A stretch of DNA of 64,000 nt from Parasulfuritortus sp049322515 (GCA_049322515.1 JBMOQW010000031.1:127754-191753), one strand, 5' to 3'; counted from the first letter of the stretch, positions 52,168 to 61,752 are shown. Program-made: numbers and translations. Notes: generated by a model not told the origin, from the letters alone.

Positions 52168-53205
52168 ATGACTGAAACGACTGCCTACGCGGGCCTGTGC
52201 GCTCGTTTGCCGGGAGAACCCCGGACCTGGCTGGTGACGGGCGTGGCCGGTTTCATCGGCAGCAACCTGCTGGAAACCCTGCTCAAGCTCGACCAGCAGG
52301 TGGTCGGTCTGGACAATTTTGCGACCGGCCACCGGCACAACTTTGATCTGGTTCGGGCCGAGGTGAGCGCTGAGCAATGGTCGCGCTTCCGCTTCATTGA
52401 GGGCGATATCAGGCAACTTGGCGACTGCCGGGCCGCATGCGAAGGCGTCGACTATGTCCTGCACCAGGCCGCCCTGGGCTCGGTGCCGCGTTCGCTGGAA
52501 GATCCGATCACCACCAATGGCACGAACATCGACGGTTTTCTGAACATGCTGGTGGCGGCACGCGATGCCAAGGTCCGCCGTTTCGTCTATGCCGCCAGCA
52601 GTTCGACCTACGGCGATCATCCCGACCTGCCCAAGCTCGAAGACCGCATCGGCAAGCCGCTGTCGCCCTATGCCGTGACCAAGCTGGTGAACGAACTCTA
52701 TGCCGATGTGTTCGCGCGTTGCTACGACTTCCGGGTGATCGGCTTGCGCTATTTCAACATTTTCGGGCCGCGCCAGGATCCCAACGGGGCGTATGCAGCA
52801 GTGGTCCCGAAGTGGACGGCGGCGATGATCCACAACGAGCCGGTCTGGATCAACGGCGACGGCGAGACCAGCCGGGATTTCTGCTACATCGCCAACGCGG
52901 TGCAGGCCAATCTGCTGGCCGCGACCACGACTTCCGTCGACGCCACGAATCAGGTCTACAACGTGGCCGTGGGGGAGCGGACAAGCCTGAATCAATTGTT
53001 CGAAAGCCTACGTGGGCTGCTGGAGCCGCGCTTTCCCCACCTGGCCGGGTTCGCCCCGAGTTACCGTGACTTCCGGGCCGGTGACGTGCGCCATTCCCTG
53101 GCCGACATTGGAAAGGCGGAGCGCTTGCTCGGCTATGCCCCAAGCCACCGCATCGACCAGGGCCTGGCCGAGGCCATGGACTGGTACGTGGCCCATGTGG
53201 CCTAA
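52168..53205 (+). CDS. tviC: UDP-N-acetylhexosamine (uronate) 4-epimerase (TviC/WbpP type)
   Basis: A 345-residue short-chain dehydrogenase-like epimerase. The nucleotide site is LVTGVAGFIGSNLLETLLKL. Tyr168 in SPYAVTKLVNELYADVFARC is the catalytic YxxxK tyrosine. GLRYFNIFGPRQDPNGAYAA is the substrate-binding motif of the TviC/WbpP group. It interconverts C4 configuration in UDP-GlcNAc/GalNAc or their uronates. It follows tviB at a 15-nt spacing and is followed 23 nt later by galE. Confidence 0.93.
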   Translation: MTETTAYAGLCARLPGEPRTWLVTGVAGFIGSNLLETLLKLDQQVVGLDNFATGHRHNFDLVRAEVSAEQWSRFRFIEGDIRQLGDCRAACEGVDYVLHQAALGSVPRSLEDPITTNGTNIDGFLNMLVAARDAKVRRFVYAASSSTYGDHPDLPKLEDRIGKPLSPYAVTKLVNELYADVFARCYDFRVIGLRYFNIFGPRQDPNGAYAAVVPKWTAAMIHNEPVWINGDGETSRDFCYIANAVQANLLAATTTSVDATNQVYNVAVGERTSLNQLFESLRGLLEPRFPHLAGFAPSYRDFRAGDVRHSLADIGKAERLLGYAPSHRIDQGLAEAMDWYVAHVA

Positions 53206-53228
53206 CCTATTGAATTGATTGCCCAGCT

Positions 53229-54248
53229 ATGCCGATCCTCGTCACTGGCGGCGCCGGCTACATCGGCTCGCATACCTGCGTTGAACTGCTCCAAGCCGGC
53301 CTTGAGCCGGTCGTGGTCGACAACTTCAGCAACAGCAAGCCGGAAGCGCTGCACCGGGTCGAGCGGATCACCGGGCAGGCGGTGCCGTTTCATGCCGTCG
53401 ACATCCGCGATCGGGTGGGCTTGCGCGAGGTGTTCAAACGCCACGAGATCGAAGCAGTGGTGCATTTCGCCGGCCTGAAGGCGGTCGGCGAATCGGTGCG
53501 CGAGCCGCTCCGCTACTACGACAACAATGTATCTGGCACGGTGGCCCTCTGCGAAGTCATGGCCGAGGCGGGGGTCAAACGCATCGTCTTCAGTTCCTCG
53601 GCGACGGTGTATGGCGATCCGCATGCCGTGCCGATCCGGGAGGATTTTCCGGTCGGCCGCACGACCAACCCGTATGGCCGGAGCAAGTTCATCATCGAGG
53701 AAATCCTGCGCGATCTGCACGTGGCCGATCCCGACTGGCGGGTGATCCTGCTCCGCTATTTCAACCCGGTCGGTGCGCATGAATCCGGCTTGATCGGGGA
53801 AGATCCCAACGGCTTGCCGAACAATCTGATGCCGTTCGTGGCACAGGTTGCAGTCGGTCGGTTGCCCAGTCTGAGGGTGTTCGGCAATGACTATGCCACG
53901 CCCGATGGCACCGGCGTTCGCGACTACATCCATGTCGTCGACCTGGCCCAGGGGCATGTCGCCGCCCTGCGTTACCTCGCGGCGCATCCCGGGGTCGGCA
54001 CCTTCAACCTGGGCACCGGGCGTGGCTACAGTGTGCTGGACATGGTGCGGGCCTTCAGCCAGGCCAGCGGTCGCGAGATCCCCTACCAGATCGTCGCCCG
54101 GCGCGAGGGCGACATCGCTTGTTGCTATGCGGACCCCACGCTGGCCCGTGAATTGCTTCAATGGCAAGCGGAACGCGATATCGAGGCCATGTGTGTCGAT
54201 ACCTGGCGCTGGCAGTCGGCCAATCCGGAAGGATATGGCGCAGCCTGA
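53229..54248 (+). CDS. galE: UDP-glucose 4-epimerase
   Basis: A 339-residue GalE of normal length. It has MPILVTGGAGYIGSHTCVEL, the catalytic-tyrosine motif NPYGRSKFIIEE with Tyr149, and YFNPVGAHESGLIGEDPNGL. It interconverts UDP-glucose and UDP-galactose (some homologues also use N-acetyl sugars). Its position after tviC suggests a single tviB-tviC-galE sugar-nucleotide operon, ending before the housekeeping block. The downstream 235 nt carry the tig promoter. Confidence 0.95.
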   Translation: MPILVTGGAGYIGSHTCVELLQAGLEPVVVDNFSNSKPEALHRVERITGQAVPFHAVDIRDRVGLREVFKRHEIEAVVHFAGLKAVGESVREPLRYYDNNVSGTVALCEVMAEAGVKRIVFSSSATVYGDPHAVPIREDFPVGRTTNPYGRSKFIIEEILRDLHVADPDWRVILLRYFNPVGAHESGLIGEDPNGLPNNLMPFVAQVAVGRLPSLRVFGNDYATPDGTGVRDYIHVVDLAQGHVAALRYLAAHPGVGTFNLGTGRGYSVLDMVRAFSQASGREIPYQIVARREGDIACCYADPTLARELLQWQAERDIEAMCVDTWRWQSANPEGYGAA

Positions 54249-54287
54249 CCGGGGGGCATCTTGGCTTGGGGCGCGCGTACGGTCTCC

Positions 54288-54313
54288 TTGCCCGGTTTCC
54301 GACATGTTAAAAT
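54288..54313 (+). promoter_or_regulatory. Putative tig promoter
   Basis: An extended -10, TG-T-TAAAAT (54305-54313), lies about 170 nt before the tig start. A TTGCCC at 54288-54293 with a 14-nt spacer is a weak -35. The extended TGn motif can compensate. The transcript would have a long leader. Confidence 0.45.
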
Positions 54314-54483
54314 CGCCAGTCCGAAAATTTCTGGCCTGATGGCCCGAGGTTTGACGGCCACCTTCAGTCACTAGAATTCGAGTGCTGGCGGTGCTCGCAG
54401 CCTGGCTCGCGGTTTAACGGGGAAACCCGGGCGGGTGGCCGAGACGCCTGTCGCTCCCGTATGCAATCCAACAAGGAACCAAG

Positions 54484-55769
54484 ATGTCCGCAACTGTAGA
54501 AACCCTGGAAGGCCTTGAGCGCCGCGTCACCCTCAACCTGAACCCGGCCGCGATCGAGGCCGAGGTGGGCAAGCGTCTGCAAAAGCTCAGCAAGAACGTC
54601 AAGCTGGACGGGTTCCGGCCGGGCAAGGCGCCGATGAAGATGGTGACCTTGCGCTATGGCCGCGAAGTGCGCGGCGAGGTGCTCGGCGATGCCTTGCAAA
54701 GCGAGTTCGCCCAGGCGGTGACCGAGCACAAGCTCGATGTGGCTGGCTATCCGCGCTTCGAACAGGCGTCCGAGGGGGTGTTCTCCGCCACTTTCGAGAT
54801 TTATCCGGTGGTGACGGTCGGCGATGTCGGCCAGATCAAGGTGACCCGTCCGGTGGTCGAGGTGACCGAGGCCGACGTCGAGCGCACCCTGGATGTCCTG
54901 CGCAAGCAGCGCGTGCGTTACAACCCGGTCGATCGCGGCTCGGAGAACGGTGATCGCGTGCACATCGATTACATCGGCAAGATGAACGGAGAAGTGTTCC
55001 AGGGTGGCGAGGCCAAGGATTTTCCGCTGATCCTGGGCGAGGGCCGGACCCTGCCGGATTTCGAGGGCAATCTGCTGGGCCTCAAGGCGGGCGAGTCGAA
55101 GACCTTCGACGTGACTTTCCCGGAGGATTACTTCGCCAAGGAGCTGGCTGGCAAGACCGCCACCTTCGAGGCGACCATGAAGTCGGTGCATGCCCCGCAC
55201 CTGCCCGAGGTCGATGACGAGTTCGCCCAATCCCTGGGCATCTCGGAAGGCGGGCCGGCCAAGCTGCGCGAGGAAGTCGCCGCGAATCTGGCGCGCGAGG
55301 CCAAGCGCCGCATCCAGGTCCGGGTCAAGGAACAGGTGATGGATGGCTTGCTCGCCGTGACGCCGTTCGACGTGCCCAAAGGCCTGATCGCGATGGAAGT
55401 CCAGACCATGAAGGAACACGCGGTCAACGACCTCAAGGCGCGCGGCATGAAGGAACAGGACATCAAGCTGTCCGACAGCATGTTCGAGCCCCAGGCCAAG
55501 CGCCGGGTTGCCCTCGGTTTGCTGCTGAATGGCTTTGCCCAGGCCAATGGTGTGGGTGCTGAGGAAGACAAGGTGCGTGCCAAGGTCGAGGAGTTCTCGC
55601 AGAGCTACGAAGACCCCGCCGAAGTGGTGGCCTGGTATTACCAGGACGCCAACCGCCTGCGTGAGGTCAAGGCCATGGTGGTTGAAGACAACATCGTCGA
55701 CATGGTGCTCGGCCGTTGCCAGGTCACCGATGAACCGACCACCCTTGAACAACTGATGGGGAAAGCCTG

Positions 55770-55770
<1 letters not shown>
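54484..55770 (+). CDS. tig: Trigger factor
   Basis: A 428-residue ribosome-associated chaperone. The N-terminal ribosome-binding domain includes the signature GFRPGKAPMKMV near residue 42. A central FKBP-type peptidyl-prolyl isomerase domain (DRVHIDYIGKMNGEVFQGGE, GRTLPDFEGNLLGLKAGESK) spans about 160-240. The C-terminal helical chaperone arms follow. It binds nascent chains at the exit tunnel. It is first in the conserved tig-clpP-clpX-lon order, and its stop overlaps the clpP start (TGATG). Confidence 0.97.
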
Positions 55771-56408
<638 letters not shown>

Positions 56409-56445
56409 ACTTGACTGAAATATTCGGGTATTAGGAACGGCGACC

Positions 56446-57720
56446 ATGGCTGACAAGCAAGATCACGAGAAACTTCTTTACTGCTCCTTCTGCGGCAAAA
56501 GCCAGCACGAAGTACGCAAGCTGATCGCCGGTCCGTCGGTGTTCATCTGCGACGAGTGTGTCGAGTTGTGCAACGACATCATTCGTGAGGAGGTGCAGAA
56601 CGCCGGCGCTGACAAGGATGAGGGGGATCGCCTGCCGTTGCCGCAGGAGATCAGGGATACCCTGGACCAATACGTGATCGGCCAGGCTGTGGCCAAGCGG
56701 GCGTTGGCGGTGGCGGTCTACAACCATTACAAGCGCCTGCGCAATCCGTCATTGGGCAAGGACGACGACGTCGAACTGTCCAAGTCGAACATTCTCCTGA
56801 TCGGCCCCACCGGTTCCGGCAAGACCCTGCTGGCGCAGACCCTGGCCCGCCTGCTCAACGTACCGTTCGTGATCTCCGACGCGACCACGCTGACCGAGGC
56901 CGGCTACGTCGGCGAGGATGTCGAGAACATCATCCAGAAGCTCTTGCAAAAGTGCGACTACGATGTCGAGAAGGCCAAGAACGGCATCGTCTACATCGAC
57001 GAGATCGACAAGATCTCGCGCAAGTCGGACAACCCGTCGATCACCCGCGATGTGTCCGGTGAAGGCGTGCAGCAGGCCCTGCTCAAGCTGATCGAGGGCA
57101 CCACCGCCTCGATTCCTCCCCAGGGCGGTCGCAAGCATCCGAACCAGGAATACATCCAGGTCGATACCACCAACATCCTGTTCATCGTCGGCGGCGCCTT
57201 CAGCGGCCTCGACAAGGTGATCCGCAACCGCACCGAGAAGTCGGGCATCGGTTTCGGCGCCGAAGTGAAGAGCAAGGACAACCGCAAGGATGTCGGCGAA
57301 GTGTTCAAGATGGTCGAGCCGGAAGACCTGATCAAGTACGGCCTGATTCCGGAATTCGTTGGTCGCCTGCCGGTCATCGCCACCCTCGAGGAACTCGACG
57401 AGGCGGCCTTGGTGCGAATCCTGACCGAGCCGAAGAACGCGCTGGTCAAGCAGTTCCAGAAGCTGTTCAAGATGGAAGGCGCCGACCTGGAATTCCGCGA
57501 GGAAGCCCTGTTCGCCATTGCCAAGGCGGCGCTCAAGCGCAAGACCGGCGCGCGCGGGCTGCGTTCCATCATCGAGCACGCCCTGCTCGACATCATGTTC
57601 GAACTGCCCGGCATGAAGAGTGTCGAAAAGGTGGTCCTGGACGAGAAGGCGATTTCCGGCGAAGGCCAGCCGCTCCTGATCTACTCCGACCAGGCAAAGC
57701 AGACCGCCCAGGCGGGCTGA
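56446..57720 (+). CDS. clpX: ATP-dependent Clp protease ATP-binding subunit
   Basis: A 424-residue AAA+ unfoldase. The N-terminal zinc-binding domain has four cysteines (Cys13, Cys16, Cys35, Cys38). Walker A GPTGSGKT starts near residue 120 and Walker B is IVYIDEIDKI. GYVGEDVENI and the sensor-2 region (ARGLRSIIEHALLDIMF) are also present. It unfolds substrates, including ssrA-tagged ones, for ClpP. The gene order with clpP and lon is the common proteobacterial one. Confidence 0.98.
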   Translation: MADKQDHEKLLYCSFCGKSQHEVRKLIAGPSVFICDECVELCNDIIREEVQNAGADKDEGDRLPLPQEIRDTLDQYVIGQAVAKRALAVAVYNHYKRLRNPSLGKDDDVELSKSNILLIGPTGSGKTLLAQTLARLLNVPFVISDATTLTEAGYVGEDVENIIQKLLQKCDYDVEKAKNGIVYIDEIDKISRKSDNPSITRDVSGEGVQQALLKLIEGTTASIPPQGGRKHPNQEYIQVDTTNILFIVGGAFSGLDKVIRNRTEKSGIGFGAEVKSKDNRKDVGEVFKMVEPEDLIKYGLIPEFVGRLPVIATLEELDEAALVRILTEPKNALVKQFQKLFKMEGADLEFREEALFAIAKAALKRKTGARGLRSIIEHALLDIMFELPGMKSVEKVVLDEKAISGEGQPLLIYSDQAKQTAQAG

Positions 57721-57734
57721 TTTTCATCCGCCGG

Positions 57735-57762
57735 GTTGAAATTGGACCCGGCGCCTGCATCT
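57735..57762 (+). promoter_or_regulatory. Possible heat-shock promoter of lon
   Basis: GTTGAAA (57735-57741) and CCTGCATCT (57754-57762), with a 12-nt spacer, resemble the sigma-32 elements CTTGAAA and CCCCATNT only in part. lon is heat-shock controlled in E. coli, so such a site is expected, but this match is weak. Confidence 0.3.
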
Positions 57763-57829
57763 AGGCGATTCGGAGGTGCCGCTCGCGGACCTCCAGTCGC
57801 GGTGATCGACAACAGCCAGAGTGATAGCC

Positions 57830-60238
57830 ATGAGCGCAAACGTTGCATTTACCAGTTCCCTGACCCTCCCGCTGTTGCCGTTGCGCGACGTGGTGGTGTT
57901 CCCCCACATGGTCATCCCGCTGTTCGTGGGACGGCCGAAGTCCATCAAGGCCCTTGAAGACGCCATGGAGGCCGGAAAGCACATCCTGCTGGTGGCCCAG
58001 AAATCGGCCGCCAAGGATGAGCCGGCCTTCGAGGATCTCTACACGGTGGGCACCATCGCCACCATCCTGCAGATGCTGAAGCTGCCCGATGGCACCGTGA
58101 AGGTCCTGGTCGAAGGCACCCAGCGCGTCAACGTCACTGAGTTCATCGACGAGCAGACGCATTACACCGGACGCGCCGAGCCGGTGCAGGAGAATGCCGA
58201 CGACGGCAGCGAGGTCGAGGCGATGCGCCGCGCCCTGATCGCCCAGTTCGACAACTACGTCAAGCTGAACAAGAAGATTCCCCCCGAAATCCTGGCCTCG
58301 CTGGCAGGCATCGATGATCCGGGCCGGATGGCCGACACCATCGCGGCCCATTTGCCGCTGAAGCTGGAACAAAAGCAGGAAATCCTTGAGATCTTCGGCC
58401 TCAAGGGCCGGCTCGATCATTTGATGGGCTTCCTGGAAACCGAGATCGACATCCTCCAGGTCGAAAAGCGCATCCGCGGCCGGGTCAAGCGCCAGATGGA
58501 AAAGAGCCAGCGCGAGTACTACCTCAACGAACAGGTCAAGGCGATCCAGAAGGAACTGGGCGAGATCGAGGAAGGTGCCGAACTCGACGACCTCGAGAAG
58601 CGCATCAAAGACGCCCACATGTCCAAGGAAGCGGTCAAGAAGGCCGAGGCCGAACTGAAGAAGCTGCGCATGATGTCGCCCATGTCGGCCGAGGCGACCG
58701 TGGTGCGCACCTATATCGAGACCCTGGTCGGCCTGCCCTGGAAGAAGAAGACCAAGGTCAGCAAGGACCTCGCCAAGGCCGAGGAGATCCTCGACCAGGA
58801 CCATTTCGGCCTCGAGAAGGTCAAGGAACGCATCGTCGAATACCTGGCTGTTCAGCAGCGTGTCGACAAGCTGAAAGCGCCGATCCTCTGCCTGGTCGGG
58901 CCACCCGGGGTGGGCAAGACCTCGCTCGGCCAGTCGATCGCCCGCGCGACCAATCGCAAGTATGTGCGCATGGCGCTGGGCGGTGTACGCGACGAAGCCG
59001 AGATTCGTGGCCACAGGCGCACCTATATCGGTTCCCTGCCGGGCAAGATCCTGCAAAGCATGACCAAGGTCGGCGTGCGCAACCCCATGTTCCTGCTCGA
59101 CGAGGTGGACAAGCTGGGCCAGGACTTCCGGGGCGACCCGTCCTCCGCGTTGCTGGAAGTGCTCGACCCCGAGCAGAACCACACCTTCCAGGATCACTAC
59201 GTCGAGGTCGAATTCGACCTGTCCGACGTGATGTTCGTGGCCACCGCGAACAACCTCAACATTCCCGGCCCGCTGCTCGACCGGATGGAAGTGATCCGTC
59301 TGTCTGGCTATACCGAGGACGAGAAAGTCAGCATTGCGGTGCGTTACCTGCTGCCCAAGCAAATGAAGAACAACGGACTGCAGGATACCGAGCTCAATGT
59401 CAGTGAAGCCGCCCTGCGTGACATCGTCCGCTACTACACCCGCGAAGCCGGCGTCCGCAGCCTGGAACGCGAGATCGCCAAGATCTGCCGCAAGGCCGTC
59501 ACCGCTCACACCTTGAAAAAGGCCAAAGGCAAGATCAACGTCACACCCAAGAACCTCGACAAGTATCTCGGCGTGCGACGTTTCACCTACGGCATCGCCG
59601 AAAAGGAAAACCAGATTGGCCAGGTCACCGGCCTGGCCTGGACCGAAGTGGGTGGCGAACTGCTGACCATCGAGGCGACCCTGATGCCCGGCAAGGGCAA
59701 CATCATCCGTACCGGCCAACTGGGCGACGTGATGAAGGAATCGATCGAGGCCGCCCGCACCGTGGTGCGTAGCCGGGCCAAGGTACTCGGCATCGCAGTG
59801 GAAAAGTTCGAGAAGAACGACATGCACATCCACTTGCCCGAGGGGGCTACACCCAAGGACGGCCCCTCCGCTGGTATCGCGCTGACGACCGCCATGGTTT
59901 CGGTGCACACAGGTATTCCTGTTCGTTGTGATGTCGCCATGACCGGCGAGATCACCCTGCGTGGCGAGGTTTTGCCCATCGGCGGCCTCAAGGAAAAGCT
60001 GCTCGCGGCGCATCGCGGCGGCATCAAGCAGGTGTTGATCCCACAGGACAACGTCAAGGATCTGGTCGACATTCCAGACAACATCAAAAACAAGCTCGAC
60101 ATCCAGCCAGTCAAGTGGATCGAGCAGGTGCTGGACTTCGCGCTGGAACGCAAGCCGGAGCCGCTGTCGGAAGAGGCCGCTGAAGCGACAACGCCGGTGC
60201 CACCAAAGGAAGACCCAGCGACCCTGTTGACACATTGA
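57830..60238 (+). CDS. lon: ATP-dependent protease La
   Basis: An 802-residue protease of normal length. The N-terminal LON substrate-binding domain begins LPLLPLRDVVVFPHMVIPLF. The AAA+ domain has Walker A GPPGVGKTSLGQSIA and Walker B FLLDEVDKL. The proteolytic domain has the catalytic Ser680 in KDGPSAGIAL and Lys723 in PIGGLKEKLLAAHRGG. ATG 57830 is preferred; a GTG at 57821 would add three residues. It degrades misfolded and short-lived regulators, and may include antitoxins such as VapB and HigA. A rho-independent-type hairpin follows at 60265-60296. Confidence 0.97.
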   Translation: MSANVAFTSSLTLPLLPLRDVVVFPHMVIPLFVGRPKSIKALEDAMEAGKHILLVAQKSAAKDEPAFEDLYTVGTIATILQMLKLPDGTVKVLVEGTQRVNVTEFIDEQTHYTGRAEPVQENADDGSEVEAMRRALIAQFDNYVKLNKKIPPEILASLAGIDDPGRMADTIAAHLPLKLEQKQEILEIFGLKGRLDHLMGFLETEIDILQVEKRIRGRVKRQMEKSQREYYLNEQVKAIQKELGEIEEGAELDDLEKRIKDAHMSKEAVKKAEAELKKLRMMSPMSAEATVVRTYIETLVGLPWKKKTKVSKDLAKAEEILDQDHFGLEKVKERIVEYLAVQQRVDKLKAPILCLVGPPGVGKTSLGQSIARATNRKYVRMALGGVRDEAEIRGHRRTYIGSLPGKILQSMTKVGVRNPMFLLDEVDKLGQDFRGDPSSALLEVLDPEQNHTFQDHYVEVEFDLSDVMFVATANNLNIPGPLLDRMEVIRLSGYTEDEKVSIAVRYLLPKQMKNNGLQDTELNVSEAALRDIVRYYTREAGVRSLEREIAKICRKAVTAHTLKKAKGKINVTPKNLDKYLGVRRFTYGIAEKENQIGQVTGLAWTEVGGELLTIEATLMPGKGNIIRTGQLGDVMKESIEAARTVVRSRAKVLGIAVEKFEKNDMHIHLPEGATPKDGPSAGIALTTAMVSVHTGIPVRCDVAMTGEITLRGEVLPIGGLKEKLLAAHRGGIKQVLIPQDNVKDLVDIPDNIKNKLDIQPVKWIEQVLDFALERKPEPLSEEAAEATTPVPPKEDPATLLTH

Positions 60239-60264
60239 CCCGGGCCTGACCGGGTTGGTATAAC
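60235..60264 (+). promoter_or_regulatory. Putative hupB promoter
   Basis: TTGACC (60235-60240) and TATAAC (60259-60264) are separated by 18 nt. The -35 overlaps the end of lon. Transcription would start in or just before the hairpin at 60265-60289, about 45 nt upstream of the hupB start. Confidence 0.55.
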
Positions 60265-60296
60265 GCCGGGGCAGGGTCACCGCCCCGGCATTTTTC
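60265..60296 (+). terminator. Rho-independent terminator after lon
   Basis: GCCGGGGC (60265-60272) pairs with GCCCCGGC (60282-60289) around a 9-nt loop, followed by ATTTTTC. It sits in the short gap between lon and hupB, downstream of the predicted hupB -10, so it could act as the lon terminator or a leader hairpin for hupB. Confidence 0.65.
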
Positions 60297-60313
60297 ATTC
60301 AAGGGAGTCACTC

Positions 60314-60586
60314 GTGAACAAAACCGAACTGATCGACGCCATCGCCGATTCCGCCGATATTTCCAAGGCCGCTGCCGGCCGCGCACTTGAAGGGGCCATG
60401 GACGCCATCAAGAAGGCGCTCAAGAAGGGCGACATGGTCACCCTGGTCGGCTTCGGCACCTTCTATGTCGGCAAGCGCGCCGCACGTAGCGGCCGCAATC
60501 CGCGCACCGGTGCCGAGATCAAGATCAAGGCCGCCAAGCTGCCCAAGTTCCGCGCTGGAAAGTCCTTGAAAGATTCAGTAAACTGA
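60314..60586 (+). CDS. hupB: DNA-binding protein HU-beta
   Basis: A 90-residue HU-family nucleoid protein: MNKTELIDAIADSADISKAA, VTLVGFGTFYVGKRAARSGR, NPRTGAEIKIKAAKLPKFRA and a final GKSLKDSVN. The beta-arm region RNPRTGAEI is the DNA-intercalating part. Its position after lon is conserved in proteobacteria. It is preceded by GGGAG and followed 10 nt later by tRNA-Val. Confidence 0.98.
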   Translation: MNKTELIDAIADSADISKAAAGRALEGAMDAIKKALKKGDMVTLVGFGTFYVGKRAARSGRNPRTGAEIKIKAAKLPKFRAGKSLKDSVN

Positions 60587-60596
60587 CGGGCTTTCC

Positions 60597-60672
60597 GGGC
60601 GCTTAGCTCAGTTGGTAGAGCGCCTCCCTTACAAGGAGGATGTCGGCGGTTCGAACCCGTCAGCGCCCACCA
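60597..60672 (+). tRNA. tRNA-Val (anticodon TAC)
   Basis: The 76-nt cloverleaf has acceptor arms GGGCGCT / AGCGCCC, a D-arm, anticodon stem CCTCC / GGAGG with anticodon TAC at 60630-60632, a GTTCGAACC T-arm and an encoded CCA. Confidence 0.95.
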
Positions 60673-60688
60673 GTCCCACCCGGTTTTT

Positions 60689-60765
60689 GGAGTGGTAGTT
60701 CAGTTGGTTAGAATACCGGCCTGTCACGCCGGGGGTCGCGGGTTCGAGTCCCGTCCACTCCGCCA
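60689..60765 (+). tRNA. tRNA-Asp (anticodon GTC)
   Basis: The 77-nt cloverleaf has acceptor arms GGAGTGG / CCACTCC, anticodon GTC at 60723-60725, T-loop GGTTCGAGTCC and an encoded CCA. It lies 16 nt after tRNA-Val, probably in the same transcript. Confidence 0.95.
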
Positions 60766-60769
60766 ATCA

Positions 60770-60800
60770 AAAGCCCATTGACGCATCAATGGGCTTTTTT
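60770..60800 (+). terminator. Rho-independent terminator after tRNA-Asp
   Basis: AAGCCCATTGA pairs with TCAATGGGCTT around a CGCA loop (60771-60796), followed by a T-run. It ends the hupB-tRNA transcription unit. Confidence 0.9.
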
Positions 60801-61177
60801 CTTGCCTGATCGACCCATTGGAAACGCAATGGCAAGGATGCCAGGAAGGCGCTTCGCCTTTAGGCGACACACTGGCCGGCCGCTTTCATACCGCTGGAGC
60901 ATTTACGTAGAGAAGTACGCGCACGGCGGAATGTCATCTGGGTTGATTACCGGGTAGTTCTGGCGTGAAGATGCGTTGCCTTGGCTTCTGGTGAGCCTTG
61001 ATCACGAAAATGCCTTGAAACTGCCTGAGCCCGCCCACTGGCAATGGCATTGCAACCGTGACCCTGACATCAACCGCGCACTGTACCGGAGCATGCAGCG
61101 CGAGCATGGCATTCAACCGCCTTGGTGATTGTGGCCTGACCTCGAACATCCCTGTCACCGCAATGGGGGTCTTTTAG
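60801..61177. other. Intergenic region after the tRNA pair, with a 45-residue open frame
   Basis: These 377 nt hold no recognisable family. A + strand frame runs from GTG 60991 to TGA 61126-61128 (45 residues). It contains the Trp- and His-rich sequence EPAHWQWHCNRDPDINRALY, which looks like coding sequence, but there is no clear ribosome-binding site. It may be a remnant of a mobile gene beside the tRNA pair. A small hairpin AAGGCG-CTT-CGCCTT is at 60846-60860. Confidence 0.4.
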
Positions 61178-61201
61178 ACCCGGCCGCTTTCCGGGTTTTT
61201 T
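61178..61201 (+). terminator. Possible terminator hairpin
   Basis: ACCCGG (61178-61183) pairs with CCGGGT (61191-61196) around a 7-nt loop, followed by a T-run to 61201. It would end a + strand transcript from the region above. Confidence 0.5.
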
Positions 61202-61260
61202 CTGGGGGGGCGCATTGAAAGAGGGGGTACCCGGCAACAAACGGCAACGGCGCGGAGCAG

Positions 61261-61291
61261 AAAAGCAAAAGGCCACTCCGAGAAGTGGCCT
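61261..61291 (-). terminator. Terminator of the minus-strand tRNA-Asn unit
   Basis: On the minus strand AGGCCACT and AGTGGCCT form an 8-bp stem with a 6-nt loop, followed by TTTTGCTTTT. It lies 17 nt beyond the tRNA-Asn 3' end. Confidence 0.8.
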
Positions 61292-61307
61292 AAGTGCTTG
61301 TTTCATT

Positions 61308-61383
61308 TGGCTCCCCGACCTGGGCTCGAACCAGGGACACACGGATTAACAGTCCGTTGCTCTACCGACTGAGCTATCGGGGA
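61308..61383 (-). tRNA. tRNA-Asn (anticodon GTT)
   Basis: On the minus strand the 76-nt cloverleaf has acceptor arms TCCCCGA / TCGGGGA, anticodon GTT (complement of 61348-61350), T-loop GGTTCGAGCC and an encoded CCA. An inverted repeat GCCCTGC...GCAGGGC (61391-61416) lies just upstream. It may be transcribed from the hfq-like gene, since no terminator is visible between them. Confidence 0.95.
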
Positions 61384-61460
61384 ATCGAGAGCCCTGCATC
61401 TTACTTGGGGCAGGGCGTCCAGTCAATAATTGGGTTCAGAAAAATGGGAAAAAGTGAGGG

Positions 61461-61721
61461 CTATTCTTCGTGACTGCTGTGCACGCGGGAGGCCGGACGG
61501 GTGGTCACGGACACTTGGCGGGCCGGAGAAACGGTCGAAATGGCGTGCTTGAAGATCGCTTGGACCGCTTGGTCGTGGCCTCTCAGCAGCACCATGTACT
61601 GGTCGAAGGACTCGATACGCCCAACGAGCTTGATGCCGTTGACCAGGAAAATGGACACCGTGGTGTGTTCCTTGCGCAGGGTGTTGAGAAACAGGTCCTG
61701 CAGGTTTTGTCTTTCGTTCAT
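61461..61721 (-). CDS. Hfq-like RNA chaperone, variant
   Basis: An 86-residue protein with LQDLFLNTLRKEHTTVSIFL, VNGIKLVGRIESFDQYMVLL and FKHAISTVSPAR, clearly Hfq-like. Compared with E. coli Hfq it differs in several positions. The segment between ILL and KHAIST is two residues longer. LQDPF is LQDLF, and SIYLVNG is SIFLVNG, which changes a distal-face residue. The rim LRRER is LRKEH. K31, Q41 and KH of the KHA motif remain. It is not beside miaA or hflX, so it may be a second copy or specialised paralogue. ATG 61721 is used although no Shine-Dalgarno is visible. Confidence 0.75.
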   Translation of the reverse strand: MNERQNLQDLFLNTLRKEHTTVSIFLVNGIKLVGRIESFDQYMVLLRGHDQAVQAIFKHAISTVSPARQVSVTTRPASRVHSSHEE

Positions 61722-61752
61722 CGTTATGTAGGGTTGAAAAAACCGAGCGCGG

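Noticed and set aside
50464..52995. A minus-strand frame of about 840 codons opposite tviB and tviC
   Set aside because: It is the antisense of strongly recognised genes with conserved catalytic residues, and its composition (His/Gln/Asp-rich) is typical of shadow frames.
57761..60298. A minus-strand frame of about 845 codons opposite lon
   Set aside because: Lon is unmistakable on the + strand, and the antisense frame is a codon-usage artefact.
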